Shown: positions 23,970-35,420, counted from the first letter of the stretch. The stretch: DNA of 64,000 nt from Riptortus pedestris (GCA_019009955.1 CM032231.1:113682001-113746000); one strand, 5' to 3'. Translations and numbers: made by a program. The notes: a model not told the origin generated them from the sequence alone.

Positions 23970-24390
23970 TGTTGTTTCTTGGAGTTTTGGTCAATGTAGG
24001 TGGAAAAAAAAGTAGTTTATGCCAATATTTCGAGAATTTTCTCTCTTCTTCAGGGCTGTGAAAACTAGTTACTACTTTATATATATTGCACATTGTTATT
24101 AAACAGCAGTTTAACTGATGGAGTGGTATTTCTCCTTACCCAGGCAAGAACGAACATAAACAGCACATAATGTACAATAGTTTTTAAGTATTTCTAGCCT
24201 TGGTAAGTAGAAAGATCATAAACAACATTAGCTACACTGCAGTTCAATAAAAATGTGCAATATATATAAAGTGATAGCTGTTTTTACAGCCCTGAAGAAG
24301 AGAAAATAAATATTCTCGAAATATTGGCATAAACTAAACTATTTCCTTTTTTTTCTTCACCAACATTGACAAAAACTCCAAGAAACAACA
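23970..24390. mobile_element. Inverted-pair repeat, probably Penelope-like terminal structure
   Basis: Two arms of about 145 bp lie head to head. The left arm begins TGTTGTTTCTTGG and the right arm ends with its complement CCAAGAAACAACA. Each contains, read inward, a gtcaatgt..gg block and gccaatatttcgagaat, then a purine/pyrimidine stretch, cttcttcagggctg, and atatattgcaca. The same ends flank the copy at 55.3 kb, so the unit is discrete. Inverted pseudo-LTRs are known in Penelope-like elements. Reading the right arm, CTGAAGA..GAAA resembles the hammerhead core common in PLE termini (see findings). No coding part is present, so the classification is inference. Confidence 0.55.
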
Positions 24391-24396
24391 ACAAAA

Positions 24397-24397
<1 letters not shown>

Positions 24398-24451
<54 letters not shown>

Positions 24452-24472
24452 GACACACACACACACACACAA
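24398..24472. repeat. (AC)n microsatellite
   Basis: About 75 bp of nearly pure AC directly after the inverted-pair repeat. Frames translated across it are artefacts (runs of CV or VC). Confidence 0.95.
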
Positions 24473-25306
24473 GTATATATATAGGCAGAGTGTCTGATAG
24501 TCTGAGGCCATTTATGAATATCAGGTAACATATCATAAGTACATTCTAGTTGCGTGAATGCATACAGTCAACCTTGCAACAAACGCTTGTAATTCTTTGT
24601 TGCACATTAAGTCATAAACGAGTAACCAATGTTGTCCTACTTTAACTAGACATACTGAGCTAATATCAACGATTAAACATAAACTTACTTTTGCGTCTAC
24701 ATAAAAAGAAATTTAATGCATTAAAAACGGTACAGTCCAATCCAATAAACCCAAGGCAGAAAGGAACCCAATTACAAACTGAATAAGTTACACGTTTTCG
24801 CAGCTATAAATTCCAATAATGCCAACAGAGCTATTAAAAACTGGCCTTTTCATAAGCTTTTCGAATTACCAGCAACTCCATAAATTCCAACTCAACTTAG
24901 TTCAAAGGTGTTTTTTAAATTAAATTAAATTATCGTGCTGTTTCTGCAATTTTTCTTAATCAGCTAGATTTATTTTCTATCCGGCAACAATAAATATTAA
25001 ATAAAAACAGAATGGAAATAAGTGTTGTACTAATATAATTTATTACTGTTATAATTGATTCATGCCCATTTATGGTTAATTGGTAGGGGTTTTCTACGAA
25101 TGATTTCGTCACTACATAAACTCCTATCTGCTATATGCTTTAATTCACATGACCTGAGCCCCTAACTCTATATTATATTTTAGTTATAGTTTGCAAATTC
25201 GCCTTCAACAAATTTCCTCATTAGACCTATAAACGTAAATAGAGTACCTTAAGTAACAAAAGCACTATATATTCAGCATGATAAAACTTACAATCATTAG
25301 CCGATT
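24473..25306. other. No recognisable feature
   Basis: AT-rich sequence with no frame or repeat that I can assign. Confidence 0.4.
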
Positions 25307-25307
25307 T

Positions 25308-26827
25308 CCCTAGTGGGAATCAGCTATTGAGGTTGAATGACTTGAGATTTTCAACAAAATTTCTTCAAATGTCCATCAATCTGTCTGATGCGGCTCTAGA
25401 GGTCGCCAATTCTTATTTGATCGTAATCAAACTCCATATATAGGCATTTCATACAAAACTAAAAGTCAAGTTCGGAGGTGGGGGGTTTTATAGGGAGAAT
25501 TATAAGTCGGATCGAAAAATGTTATGAAATCGATTTTATTGCAAATCAGATGTTCTATGTTGTTATATACATTTATTCTTTATTGTTCATATTATGGAGA
25601 TATTCGCATTGTTCACTTTTCAGTCTTTAATATTATACTTCCACTCCAACCATATTAGCAATATGCTGTTATATCATGAAACACTTATTCAAGCAAAAAT
25701 ACCTTATATTCTTTCCATTAAACGTTTACTGTGTGAGATACATGCAAATACGACGTGAGATGACGTCACCATGTAAGATTTTGAGGTTAAATCGAAAATA
25801 TTTACTTCTTTTATTCTATACTCGATATTTTACTGTTTTATTCGAACTAAAGATCGTGTTAGATAATGGCTGGAAACGGGATGGAAAAGAGGGGGGGGGT
25901 TGGAGGGGGAATCTTGATTGAAATATCACCAGTCGTATCGCAAAATGTTTATTTATTTATTTATGTGTGTCGCAATTTTAGCGATTCACACTTCTCATAT
26001 TATAAAAATAGGAGTTGGTATAGCCACCTTAAAATAAAAGAAAAATATGTTAAAATATCTACAGTCGTAGGTCGGCACGGTTACATTTTCTCCAGTGTAT
26101 ATTAATGGTAGAAGATTCGAATTCTTTGGTAAGGTCTTTGGTAGAAGTATTAAATATAATTGAAAAGACACTGTTGGAGGTGTTTCATGATTGTCGCAAT
26201 GTATGGGCTGTTGTCGTGTAGTAGTTCTGATAGGCTGGTGGGTAGTTATGTATTGCAGAGTCTACATAAAGGTGGTTCAGTCCTAGTCATGAGGTGTCCG
26301 TGTGTTATCCGTGAATGGCCGTGCCTCAAACGAGCAAGGACTACTTCTTCTCTTCTAGTGTCCCGATTACTTGACAGCCATTCACGAATAGTGTCTTTGA
26401 TTTCTCGTAGTTCTGTGTCTGTCTGATGCCATTCCGCTTCCCATTTTAAGCTGACTTCTCTTGTAATAAGTTTAATGGCATCGTGTCCTGTAATGTGATC
26501 AGTGTGTAATGTATCAAGTTCAGTCGCTAGTTTTGCATGTCTGTCAGCCAAGATAGTTTCCGTGATGTCTGAATGTCCTGGTATCCAATGTTATAGATAC
26601 AATCTCGTTAAGCTACTAACCTGAACGAATTTTGTTCTATGCATTTTTCGTAAATCAAGTATTAAGCGAGTTATTTTTACTTTCTTGTTTTCAGCCTTCA
26701 GTAACCCCCCCCCCCACAACCTTTTTATTCATCGGATTTTTGCTAAGAAATAGAAAAAGAGATCCCAAGTATGTAAACCATCAGATAGGGAAACTGCTTA
26801 GTTTATGCAGCCCCTGACTTACGGACT
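25308..26827 (+). mobile_element. Helitron2-like element, long copy split by a LINE fragment
   Basis: Starts at gccgatttccctagtgggaa, followed by tcagctattgaggttgaatg, and shows the family order without an (AT)n. The first half runs to about 25,985. Family sequence resumes at about 26,640 (atgcatttttcgtaaat, caagtattaagcgagttatt, cagccttcagtaacc) and ends with gcttagtttatgcagcccct plus gacttacggact at 26,827. The middle is a LINE remnant (see the next entry). Confidence 0.7.
25990..26605 (-). pseudogene. LINE remnant with RNase H domain end (I/R1/LOA-type)
   Basis: On the minus strand from about 26,600, the reading is NWIPGHSDITETILADRHAK and then LATELDTL. This is the C-terminal part of an RNase H domain (W[V/I]PGH, then ADR-AK). 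About 60 residues on comes LARLRHGHSRITHGHLM followed by PPLCRLCNT, the R.GH[ST]R.TH..L and CxxC block that follows RNase H in I-, R1- and LOA-type non-LTR retrotransposons. The frame is open for about 100 codons (26,246-26,551). The 3' part on the low-coordinate side probably ends near 25,990 (ggtggctatacc complement). It is truncated at its 5' end within RNase H and lies inside a Helitron2-like copy. Confidence 0.75.
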
Positions 26828-27820
26828 ATTTTGTATTAGCCTTCAATAAACTCTCCTATTCATGCGATTCAAATTTAATATATTGTACAAATAAACATCT
26901 AATGTTAACCTTACAGTTCAAGAATATTTTGGATAGGCTTCTAACCGAAGAAGAAATCAAGATAGAAATGTTAGATGTGCGCATCTTTGGGTGATTCCAA
27001 CTTACTGTAATCTGTTAATTTTAGGCAGACCTTGTACGAAGCACTTATTTATGACCAACCACTTATTTTATTTACTTATTTATGAATTTGCCATTATTCC
27101 ATTGTATTATTACAGTGTAAATAGATTCAATCCGTTATTTGAGTTATCACTGGCGATAGATAGTAAAACTATCAGCAAATCCTTTATCTTATAATATTCC
27201 TCTCCAGTGATAATATTTTACGATCATGAATAATTTATGATAAATCCATGATAAGTAATTGAATAGCAATAACTTCCCGGCTACTATGCATTATAACTTT
27301 TCTGTATTCACTTCTTCTCTTTTTCCACTAATAGTGCAAGTCATGTTTGATCGGAACATCAATTATTTTATTATGAAAGCATTAATAAAACGCCATAAAT
27401 ATTAATGATTTAGCGCCCGTGTCACAGAATCGATTGTATCGCTGAACTCTTAATAAATACACAATGTTCGTGAGGTCCGTGTACGTCATCCCAAGCTCAA
27501 AGCATCAAATCCGTATTTAGAGACGCGACTTGCACTCTCTACGTCATCTCAATTATTCAAATTGTTTCAGCAGAGTCCCTAAATGGCAAGGCCAATGGTA
27601 TTCAGTTATATTTCTCTAAATATGAAAATCGTCTTTATTATTATTATTTATTTTATAAATGGCCTCATTCACGATTTTTGAAAAAAATACTATTTATCAA
27701 AAAAAAAATCATTAAAACGTAAAGTTTAGAACTGTACCTATTACATTTTGGTTGATTATATATTGATATCAAAATAAAATACTTCACAGAACGTCATGCT
27801 ATTTGTATTAAAGGTATACA
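26828..27820. other. No recognisable feature
   Basis: AT-rich with a small higher-GC island at about 27,415-27,600. No coding or repeat signal that I can support. Confidence 0.4.
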
Positions 27821-27960
27821 AAGTACATGGAAGCTGCGAATACTAAGCACATTTCCCAAGTGGAACATATAAGTCACTTCCCATAATATTATATTCTTAT
27901 GTGATATTCACTTAATCAGATTTCGATGTGAACAAGACAATTTCAGGATTAATTGGGAGA
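27821..27960 (-). mobile_element. Helitron2-like element, diverged 3' fragment
   Basis: aagtacatggaagctgcgaa and tactaagcacatttcccaag match the hairpin-end and subterminal repeat with several changes. The match fades after about 27,960. Confidence 0.4.
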
Positions 27961-28141
27961 GATACGGAAGTAAATTTTCGATATAATCAATATACCTACA
28001 GACTATAATTCTATAATTTGTGAAGCGGACAGAAAAAGTCTAACACTTGCATTACTTATGGTTGAATAGGATACAAAGTTATTTCTTTCCATCATGCGAG
28101 GTGGCAAAAAGCAAAAAGTCCTTTATTTGTAGAAGTGCATT

Positions 28142-28155
28142 ATATAAAATTGAAC
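28142..28155. repeat. Target-site duplication, left copy
   Basis: ATATAAAATTGAAC here is repeated exactly at 29,571-29,584, bracketing the LINE. Confidence 0.85.
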
Positions 28156-29339
28156 CTGGAAAACCGCCTCAGAATCCATCTTCCTATCGTCCTATTAGCC
28201 TTCTCCCTATTTTCTCAAAAATTTTTGAAAAACTTTTAATTAAGCGCCTTCTCCCAATTCTCCAAAGTCAAAACATCCTTCCTTCCCATCAATTCGGATT
28301 TCGCTCTCGCCATTCAACAGTACAGCAATGTCTTCGCGTTGTAGATCACATATCTGCATCTATTGAACGAAAAGAGTATTGCACGTCAGCCTTTCTTGAT
28401 GTTGCGCAAGCCTTTGACAAGGTTTGGCATGACGGATTACTCTACAAGCTCAAACTACTCCTTCCCAGCACCTTCTACCTGATCCTTAAATCCTATCTTT
28501 CCAACAGATTTTTTCGAGTCCGTCAAGGAAATGAATATTCAAACTACTATCCTGTGGAGGCAGGAGTTCCCCAGGGCAGTTGCCTGGGACCACTCCTGTA
28601 TCTGATATACACATCAGACATCCCTACCTCACCATCAACTCTCCTAGCTACCTATGCAGATGACACAGCAATCCTATCATCCGATCCCGATCCTATTACT
28701 GCTTCGAAGAATCTCCAACTCCACCTAACCAAGATCGAAAAATGGTGTAATGCATGGCGCATACTGATCAACGAAGGGAAATCGCATCATATCACCTTTT
28801 CCCTCCGGCGAAGTTCCTGTCCTCCTGTTCACTTCTACAATATTCCTATACCACCAGCAGATAGTGTACGCTACCTTGGACTACATTTGGACACCAGACT
28901 TACTTGGAAATCCCACACAATAATTAAAAGACAGGAACTAAACAGACGATTCGGACAACTTTATGGACTGCTAAATAGAAAATCTCACTTGTTTACCGAA
29001 AACAAACTAACAATATACAAGCTACTACTAAAACCGATTTGGACATACGGAATAGAAGTGTGGGGTACAGCAAAACATACGAACATCAGACGCATCCAGA
29101 CCTTCCAATCCAAAGTCCTGTGCACCATAGTAGATGCTGCATATTATGTTACAAACCACACACTCCATAAAGATCTTAATATCCAATTTGTAAAGGACCT
29201 AATTCCCTTAAGATTCAAAAAATTCCACAGCAGGCTATTGAATCATCCTAATCCAGAAGTCCTAGCCCTTTCCAGTACCACTAATCCATATTCCCCTCCA
29301 CGGCGCCTCAAGCGAATATGGCCCAGGGATCTCCTATAA
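28156..29339 (+). CDS. Jockey-type ORF2 reverse transcriptase, C-terminal portion (partial)
   Basis: RNA-dependent DNA polymerase used for target-primed insertion of a LINE. The open frame extends upstream to 28,047, but the first ~37 codons lie before the target duplication and are flanking DNA. The LINE-derived part starts near GKPPQNPSSYRPISLLP. Counting from 28,047, it shows SSYRPISLLP (residues 46-55), motif A FLDVAQAFDKVWH (116-128, catalytic D118), motif B GVPQGSCLGPLL (173-184), motif C YADD (203-206) and YLGLHLDTRLTWK. It ends in LKRIWPRDLL, the usual Jockey C-terminus. No stop or frameshift occurs in about 394 codons, so the copy is young. The endonuclease domain and ORF1 are missing, so it cannot move on its own. 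No promoter is visible. Confidence 0.92.
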
Positions 29340-29570
29340 GTGTAAAGTGAAGTGATAGCAGTGGCTTATTTCTTCTCAAGTGCCATTCCTCCTTAGCTCT
29401 TGACTTCTTGCCAGGCAGGGAAAGGATGTTCCTCTCATTGTGGTGAAGTGGTGTGGCTACTGTCAAGAGTGATGGAGGAACTATTGTATTACATATCGCA
29501 CATTACCAAATGCATTTAAATGCAGGATGTAATATTCAATAAAATAAAATAAATAAAAATATTGCATTGC
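28156..29570 (+). mobile_element. Jockey-like non-LTR retrotransposon, 5'-truncated insertion
   Basis: A 1,415-bp insertion with 14-bp target duplications (ATATAAAATTGAAC). It starts abruptly within the reverse-transcriptase region of ORF2. The ORF ends at 29,339. A 3' untranslated region of about 200 bp leads to an A-rich, AATAAA-like tail (ttcaataaaataaaataaat). Truncation at the 5' end, a target duplication and an A-rich 3' end are the signature of target-primed reverse transcription. The tail is followed by tattgcattgc before the repeated target, so the exact 3' junction is uncertain by about ten bases. Confidence 0.9.
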
Positions 29571-29584
29571 ATATAAAATTGAAC
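29571..29584. repeat. Target-site duplication, right copy
   Basis: Exact second copy of ATATAAAATTGAAC after the LINE tail. Confidence 0.85.
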
Positions 29585-29697
29585 TCTAAAACTCAAATGG
29601 TACATCCAAAACATTATTATTACGTTATTTTTAGTATAAAGCATGTTTTGATAATAATGGAAATATGTGTTTAAATACTGTGCAGTTTATTACGATT

Positions 29698-30304
29698 AGC
29701 AGATTTTCCTTAAGGAAAATCTGCTATTGAGGTCGTACTCATGACGCGATTTTCGAAAATTTTCTTCAAATGTCGATCTATCCTACCCAGGATATGATGA
29801 AAATGAGGACTGTTCAAAACTATATATATATATATATATGCCTGTTATGACTCTAGCGGTCGCATTTTTTGTTTAATCGTCACCAAACTCGGTATTTAAT
29901 CGTTTTATGTAAATAAAGATCAAGTTCGTATACGTCTGAAATCGGACCAGTGGGAGAGAGGGTTTAGAGGGGGGAATTTTGAAAATTCGAATTGTCTCTG
30001 TTACTATACGTCAGATCGAAAAATTGTATATAACCATTCTTATTGCAAATTAAATTTACTATAAATATTGTTATATACATTTATTATCTATCTTAAATAT
30101 TAACTGAGATATTTGCATTTTTATTAATTGTGTACGGATAACGGACGATATGAGGTCGGTTAAGGCCGGTTCTATTCGTTTCCGCCAAAAGCTAGTTCGG
30201 CCCTTTGCCGTAACTCTTCGGCTCATGTATGGAGATTTATCTATTGTATAACTTCATAAGGGGAATCTGCTTAGTTTACGCAGCCCCTGCGGCGTGACGG
30301 ACGT
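29698..30304 (+). mobile_element. Helitron2-like element, complete copy with GC-rich block
   Basis: 5' palindrome gcagattttccttaaggaaa and atctgctattgag, standard order, (AT)n of about 20 bp at 29,820-29,840, the agctagttcggccctttgcc block, then ggggaatctgcttagtttac and the 3' hairpin. The 3' end is gcggcgtgacggacgt: a GCG has been duplicated in the hairpin arm and the terminal T-run is lost. Confidence 0.9.
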
Positions 30305-30321
30305 TTGCATGATGTTTGCTT

Positions 30322-30327
<6 letters not shown>

Positions 30328-30383
<56 letters not shown>

Positions 30384-30391
30384 AAAAAAAA
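30328..30391. repeat. Poly(A) tract
   Basis: 54 consecutive A, one T, then nine A. No retroposed sequence is recognisable immediately upstream, where a Helitron2-like copy ends 24 bp earlier, so this may be a slipped homopolymer rather than a retroposon tail. Confidence 0.95.
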
Positions 30392-31130
30392 CAATTCTTA
30401 ATACTTGGTATTACATTTACTCTATATGTATTGCGTTCCTTTCAGAACCGTTTCTGAAGCTTTGTTTACTGGTTAAAAATGAACTTTATTGATTAAATTA
30501 GAATATGATAAATTATTAAATCGCCGTTTATTAAGCCACTAAACAGTGCTAAAAATGTAGAAAACATGAATGGACTAAATTAAATGGTAATAAACATCAT
30601 ACAATGAATCATTTAATAAGTGGAGATCATTTGTAAATTACTTCGCCTTTTTATAATAATTAGCCTTTATTGTCATTAATTTCTTTCGAGACACCCACCG
30701 GCACACATTCCGGATTCAGTTTTATCAGCGGTCACTTTCCTAAGTTAATTAAAGGCACGTAGTTGACTTGAAATAACCCTTACATTAAACACTAATATGA
30801 ACATATATGAATTCTTCATGGCGTATAAACTTTAATCTGGACGGCAGCCTGGAAGAGAATTTCCAGCCAAGAAGCTTCCTAGTCCAGTCCGGATAAAACA
30901 GGATTCCAAGTTGGGAGCAAATTCAAGGGGATTAGGGGCCGCCCTCTCTTCATTTCTAACCAATCTTGACGTCCGGCCCTCCCTCCGCTCAGACCACTTG
31001 CTATGCATAACTCTTGACAGCACTTAAATCCAGACATTATGAATTCCAACGTAATTTTCCATTGTCAACAACTTGACTTTAATTTGCAATGTTCCAACCA
31101 AATGTAAATGTATCTTCCTCAGAACTTTCC
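30392..31130. other. No recognisable feature, with a GC-richer island
   Basis: 30,820-31,030 is noticeably richer in GC than the surroundings and has a 63-codon minus-strand frame without a recognisable domain. I see no repeat partner for it in the window. Confidence 0.35.
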
Positions 31131-31238
31131 GCAGCTTCCCCTAGAGGGGAACCAGTTTTTATGCTTGTAATCCTGACGGGACTTTAAAACCTTTTTTTTT
31201 TTTTCAAAAGCCCAACGATCCTACCTAGGGGATGGCGC

Positions 31239-31275
<37 letters not shown>
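31131..31275 (+). mobile_element. Helitron2-like element, diverged 5' fragment with (AT)n
   Basis: gcagcttcccctagaggggaaccag is a mutated 5' palindrome. It is followed by cccaacgatcctacctaggg, gatggcgcaaa and an (AT)n tract at 31,243-31,272. The copy ends at the microsatellite, about 20 bp before the next copy begins. Confidence 0.6.
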
Positions 31276-31293
31276 CTAATCATTGCTGGTTTT

Positions 31294-31411
31294 AGCAGAT
31301 TTCTCCTAAGGGAAATCAGCTATTGAGGTCGTACTCATGACGCGATTTTTGAAAATTTTCTTCAAATTTCCATCGATCCTACCAAGGAGATGACGAAAAT
31401 GAGGTCCGTCC

Positions 31412-31483
<72 letters not shown>

Positions 31484-31911
31484 CTGTTAACGCTCTAGCG
31501 GTCGCAATTTTTGTTTGATCGTTACCAAACTCGATATTTAAACATTTTATGCAAAAAGACAGATCAAGTTCGTTAATGGCTGAAATCGGACCAGTGGGAG
31601 GGGGGGGGTTAGAGGGGGATTTTCGAAATATATCCTTTACCATACGTCGGACCAAAAAATTGTATAGAACCAATCTTATTGCAAATTAAATTTACTATAA
31701 ATATTGTTCTATATATTTATTCTCTATCTTGAATATTAACCGAGATATTTGCATTTTTATTAAATGTTGGCCGATAAGAGATGACTGTTTACCGCGAAAA
31801 GCTAGTTCGGCCCTTTGCCGCAACTGTTCGGCTCTCGTATGGAGATTTTCCTATTGTATAACTTCACGTGGGAAAGCTGCTTGGTTTACGCAGCCCCTGC
31901 GTGACGGACTT
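31294..31911 (+). mobile_element. Helitron2-like element, complete copy
   Basis: Starts agcagatttctcctaaggga after TTTT and ends acgcagcccctgcgtgacgg plus act before TTTTTT. The (AT)n is about 62 bp (31,418-31,479). It carries the agctagttcggccctttgcc block. All family blocks are well preserved: gtctgttaacgctctagcgg, gatcgttaccaaactcgata, ggctgaaatcggaccagtgg and attaaccgagatatttgcat. Confidence 0.92.
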
Positions 31912-31959
31912 TTTTAGCTCTCGGGTTTAACTGGATTTAATTATAGCGGGGGTCGTAAT

Positions 31960-32480
31960 CAACCCCTATATGTATTTATTTTTTTATGGGAATTTAATAA
32001 TTTAGGTACAATTCTTGGATTGTCTTTCTGTGACAATCCTATTAATTGGTCAGGTATAGTGAGATAGTTTGTTGCCTTTGGCATGTTCTTTTGAATTAAG
32101 CCATTTGTTGATATTACGACTGCAGTGACAGCGGCAGAGTCTAGCTTGTATAGGTTTTTTTTTTTTTTTTTATTTCGTAAGCTGAATCCTGATACTTTCT
32201 TATTTTCTCGGCGTAAGACTTAAGGATATTCGCATCATTCGGGACAACTATATGAATGATGTTAGCTGATTTTTTTCCCTTGTCAATGATAACAATACAT
32301 TTTATCATCATCTTTTTCGTGCAACATTTGAGGGATGCAACGATAGCAAGGGACCTCACTAACCAGCATGCCGAATTTAGTAGCTATCGCCTGGTGGAAT
32401 ATTTTTGCACATTATATCTCTGCACATATTCTGTCCATGCCAGTATTTCGCAACCTGCAGAAATATGTTGAATCGACTCC
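31960..32480 (-). pseudogene. Non-LTR retrotransposon ORF2 C-terminus, decayed
   Basis: On the minus strand, 32,475-32,400 reads HISAGCEILA-TEYVQRYN; the next frame reads IFHQAIATKFGMLVSEVP. The 72-codon frame 32,359-32,141 then gives DKGKKSANIIHIVVPNDANI and later AEKIRKYQDSAYEI. Downstream comes AVVISTNGLIQKN. This succession (a [ST]..GC..LA.TEY block, a DK..K.A.IIDIAVP.D.N block, EKI.KY.DLA.E, and a V[VI].. TG.I.K) is the C-terminal region of a group of insect non-LTR retrotransposon polyproteins often annotated as R2/type-1 reverse transcriptases. The catalytic RT core is not in the window. Frame changes show decay. It abuts the 3' end of a Helitron2-like copy at 31,911. Confidence 0.65.
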
Positions 32481-33945
32481 TATGTTTTATTATTTCGGCT
32501 TACGTCTTTTATTTCGTGGCGTCTATAAGCTCGAGTAAAAGCATCTTGGTCTTGAATCTTGGTTTAAACACTTCGGTTTCTGTGTGGTTATTGCTATTAT
32601 CACAATCGAGTTATTCTGATATTGAACGTTTCTTCATTTTTTTGGCGGCCCTTTCGCCAGGCATACTTCTAGCTTACTGATCGCTTTCTGTGAAACTGAA
32701 GATTTGTGTTCTTATTCAGGTCAATGTATCTGTCTGGAATCATACGTCCAATTTAATTGGTAGATACCGAATATGACACATCAGCTCAATCAGAAGTATA
32801 CAGTATACCTTGTTTATGTGGCTCGGAATAGATCGCTCAGGCAGGAGAGTTGTTTAGCACCCGGAAAACACGTCAAGAATGTGAAAAACCTTCGGACAGA
32901 AGACTCAGAAAGGAACGATGTATTTTGTATAAGCGATTTTATAAAACATTTAATTTCCTATATACGTTGATCTAGAATGTTTAAACATCTCATATCCATT
33001 CTGCATTTCGTTTCCATAGTTTACATAGGCGAAATATAGAATATAGGATATTTCCTGTGTATTAAGGAAGAAATATAGAATAGATAGTGAGTTGATATCT
33101 GCGTGTCCCCAGCTCATGGGAAATCTCTTAACATATGTTTCGTGTAAATGACGTATTTACAAATTACTGCTTGAGAACCAAAACATTAGCTTATTTTATA
33201 ATATACAACGCTACAAACTCCATATAACACCCGTTAACTAATTAAGAATAATAACGCAACATGTTAGTAAGGAAATATATTTTTTTATCTTTATTTCACA
33301 GTGCTCTTAAGATTAACCAAACCAAAAGAAAGCAACTATAATTAGTCATCAAACGCAACATCATGCCACTCTCGAAGACCAAAAGAAGTAAAATAATGCT
33401 ACTGGAATCACTAAAGCTATCGAAAATGGTCATACAAATTTAAACAAAGAAAACTAGAAGGCCACAACACTCCTAAACGATCAATCGTGAAATGTTAAAG
33501 ACTCTAAAAACAACATCACTTCTAAGCTGTCAATTATATTATTCCTGATAGTTTTCAAATTAAATTAATAATTTTTTTTTCTACAGTCCTAATAGGAGAT
33601 AAAAATATTTGGATAAATCCAGTATAATTACACAAATTTCAAGAGCTGATCGGGCCGAGGTCCTTAAGCTAAAAGTTAGAGGCCTAAAGTTGAAGAAGTA
33701 CGTCATATTTTAGGTTTGTTTATTTGTCAAACCAATACGGTGTTGGCAAATGTACCCAACTACAAGAGATGCCCTTCGTTATAAAAAAGAGAAGATATGA
33801 AGAAATATGGAGGGGCCTGACAGAGTGTATGATTGATACGGAGCTGAGGGACCTAGCGACCTAAGGATGGATGAGCTGATGTATACACAGGAGCTGTGTG
33901 GATGTTGTATGTCTGCTCTGTTGTATATTGATAGATGGTCTCTCA
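32481..33945. other. No recognisable feature
   Basis: The first 200 bp may be the decayed upstream part of the neighbouring LINE. The rest has no coding or repeat signal that I recognise. Confidence 0.35.
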
Positions 33946-33948
33946 ACA

Positions 33949-33949
<1 letters not shown>

Positions 33950-34043
<94 letters not shown>

Positions 34044-34064
34044 CCTCTCTCTCTCACTCTCACG

Positions 34065-34127
<63 letters not shown>

Positions 34128-34194
34128 TTCTCTCTCCTCTCTCTCTCTCTCTCTTACTCACACCTCTCTCTCTCTCCACTCTCCCTATCTCACA

Positions 34195-34246
<52 letters not shown>

Positions 34247-34276
34247 TCTCACTCTCTCTCTCTCTCTCTCTCTCTC

Positions 34277-34352
<76 letters not shown>

Positions 34353-34405
34353 CTCGCTCTCGCTCTCCCCCCCCCCTCTCTCTCTCTCTCTCTTTCCCTC
34401 CCTCT
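33950..34405. repeat. (CT)n low-complexity tract, ~450 bp
   Basis: Interrupted CT dinucleotide repeats with CTCTCC, CTCTCACTCT, CTCGCT and a short C-run. Three overlapping plus-strand frames of 167-181 codons are translations of the repeat (Ser-Leu runs) and are not genes. Confidence 0.97.
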
Positions 34406-34593
34406 CCGATGATCATCGGGAAGTATAACCCCCGTTAACCAAGGAGGACCTGGAATGAAGTGCTTTCACTAGACTGACTGACGGAATAATTTACTCACTA
34501 GACTCATACTAGCGTGCTCTTGTAATGTTAGTTTTGATGATGTTTAGAAAAAAATTACACAAAACCACATATTATCTATGAAGGAGCATTAAT

Positions 34594-34596
<3 letters not shown>

Positions 34597-34648
<52 letters not shown>
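34597..34648. repeat. (AT)n microsatellite outside the Helitron2-like family
   Basis: About 52 bp of alternating AT without Helitron2-like flanks. The flanking interval 34,406-35,280 has no recognised element. Confidence 0.9.
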
Positions 34649-34650
<2 letters not shown>

Positions 34651-35280
34651 TATTGTTAAGTTGGGGTTTCCAATATCTCCTGTGTTACCGGCGTTCTATC
34701 TTTTTTATGGGAGGCTCTTAAACTTAAATTACTTAATTAATAGGTAAAAGTGTATTAAAACAACAGTGTTTGATTTCAAAATCAATATAATAAATGAAGA
34801 CAATAAATCGTATTAAATTATATAACACACTTTTGAAAAATATATTATACACTGTATATTCTGTGTTATCTTATCGAATATACTTCTGACCTATTAAGAT
34901 GGACTGTTTGAAGTATCGTTCAAAAGAGGCAATAACCTCCAATGTGTAGATTTGTATTGGTTATAGATTAGAACAGAATTGTTATCTGTCAATATGTTTA
35001 GAATACCAAAATAGCCAAATTTAAGCAAGAAACCATAAAGCAAGAGCAGAAACTTAAGGTGGATATAGCCTTAAAGGAAATAACACCAACCTAAAAGAAC
35101 ACTCGTAGAAATCCACGGTTCCTTTCATTATTACAATAAGGGTCTTCGGGTTTAGACAGCGTCTTTTTCTGAGACAGACTCTGAAGTGTCTATTTATTCA
35201 TATGTCCAGTCCAGTGCCGCGGGGTAGTCTTAAAGATGTCTTCATGTGTTCATTTGTGATTTGGAACAGACAGAAAAAAA

Positions 35281-35420
35281 AAAACGGACACGCAGGGGCT
35301 GCGTAAACTAATAAGACTTTCCAAGTGGTGGTATAACACACTTGTGGTCTCAGATCATAGCATATTCCCTATTTCTATCTAAAAAAAAGAGATGAGTAAT
35401 AGGGTCGGGTAGGGGGGAAG
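35281..35420 (-). mobile_element. Helitron2-like element, 3' end fragment
   Basis: ggacacgcaggggctgcgta is the hairpin end. It is followed by a subterminal repeat with changes (ctaataagactttccaag), a tctcagatcatagcatattc block and agatgagtaatagggt, as in other long copies. It ends before the internal motifs. Confidence 0.6.

Noticed and set aside
24284..24531. Cys-Val-rich frames
   Set aside because: Translations of the (AC)n microsatellite.
26160..26426. Plus-strand 88-codon frame
   Set aside because: It is the complement of the LINE RNase H remnant, which reads clearly on the minus strand.
28047..28155. First 36 codons and start codon of the reverse-transcriptase frame
   Set aside because: They precede the target-site duplication and are flanking DNA that happens to be open; not part of the LINE protein.
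30328..30391. Poly(A) as the tail of a processed pseudogene
   Set aside because: The sequence directly upstream is the end of a Helitron2-like copy on the plus strand; no retroposed transcript or target duplication is seen.
33867..34438. Three overlapping open frames of 167-181 codons
   Set aside because: They translate a (CT)n tract into Ser-Leu runs in all three frames; low complexity, not genes.
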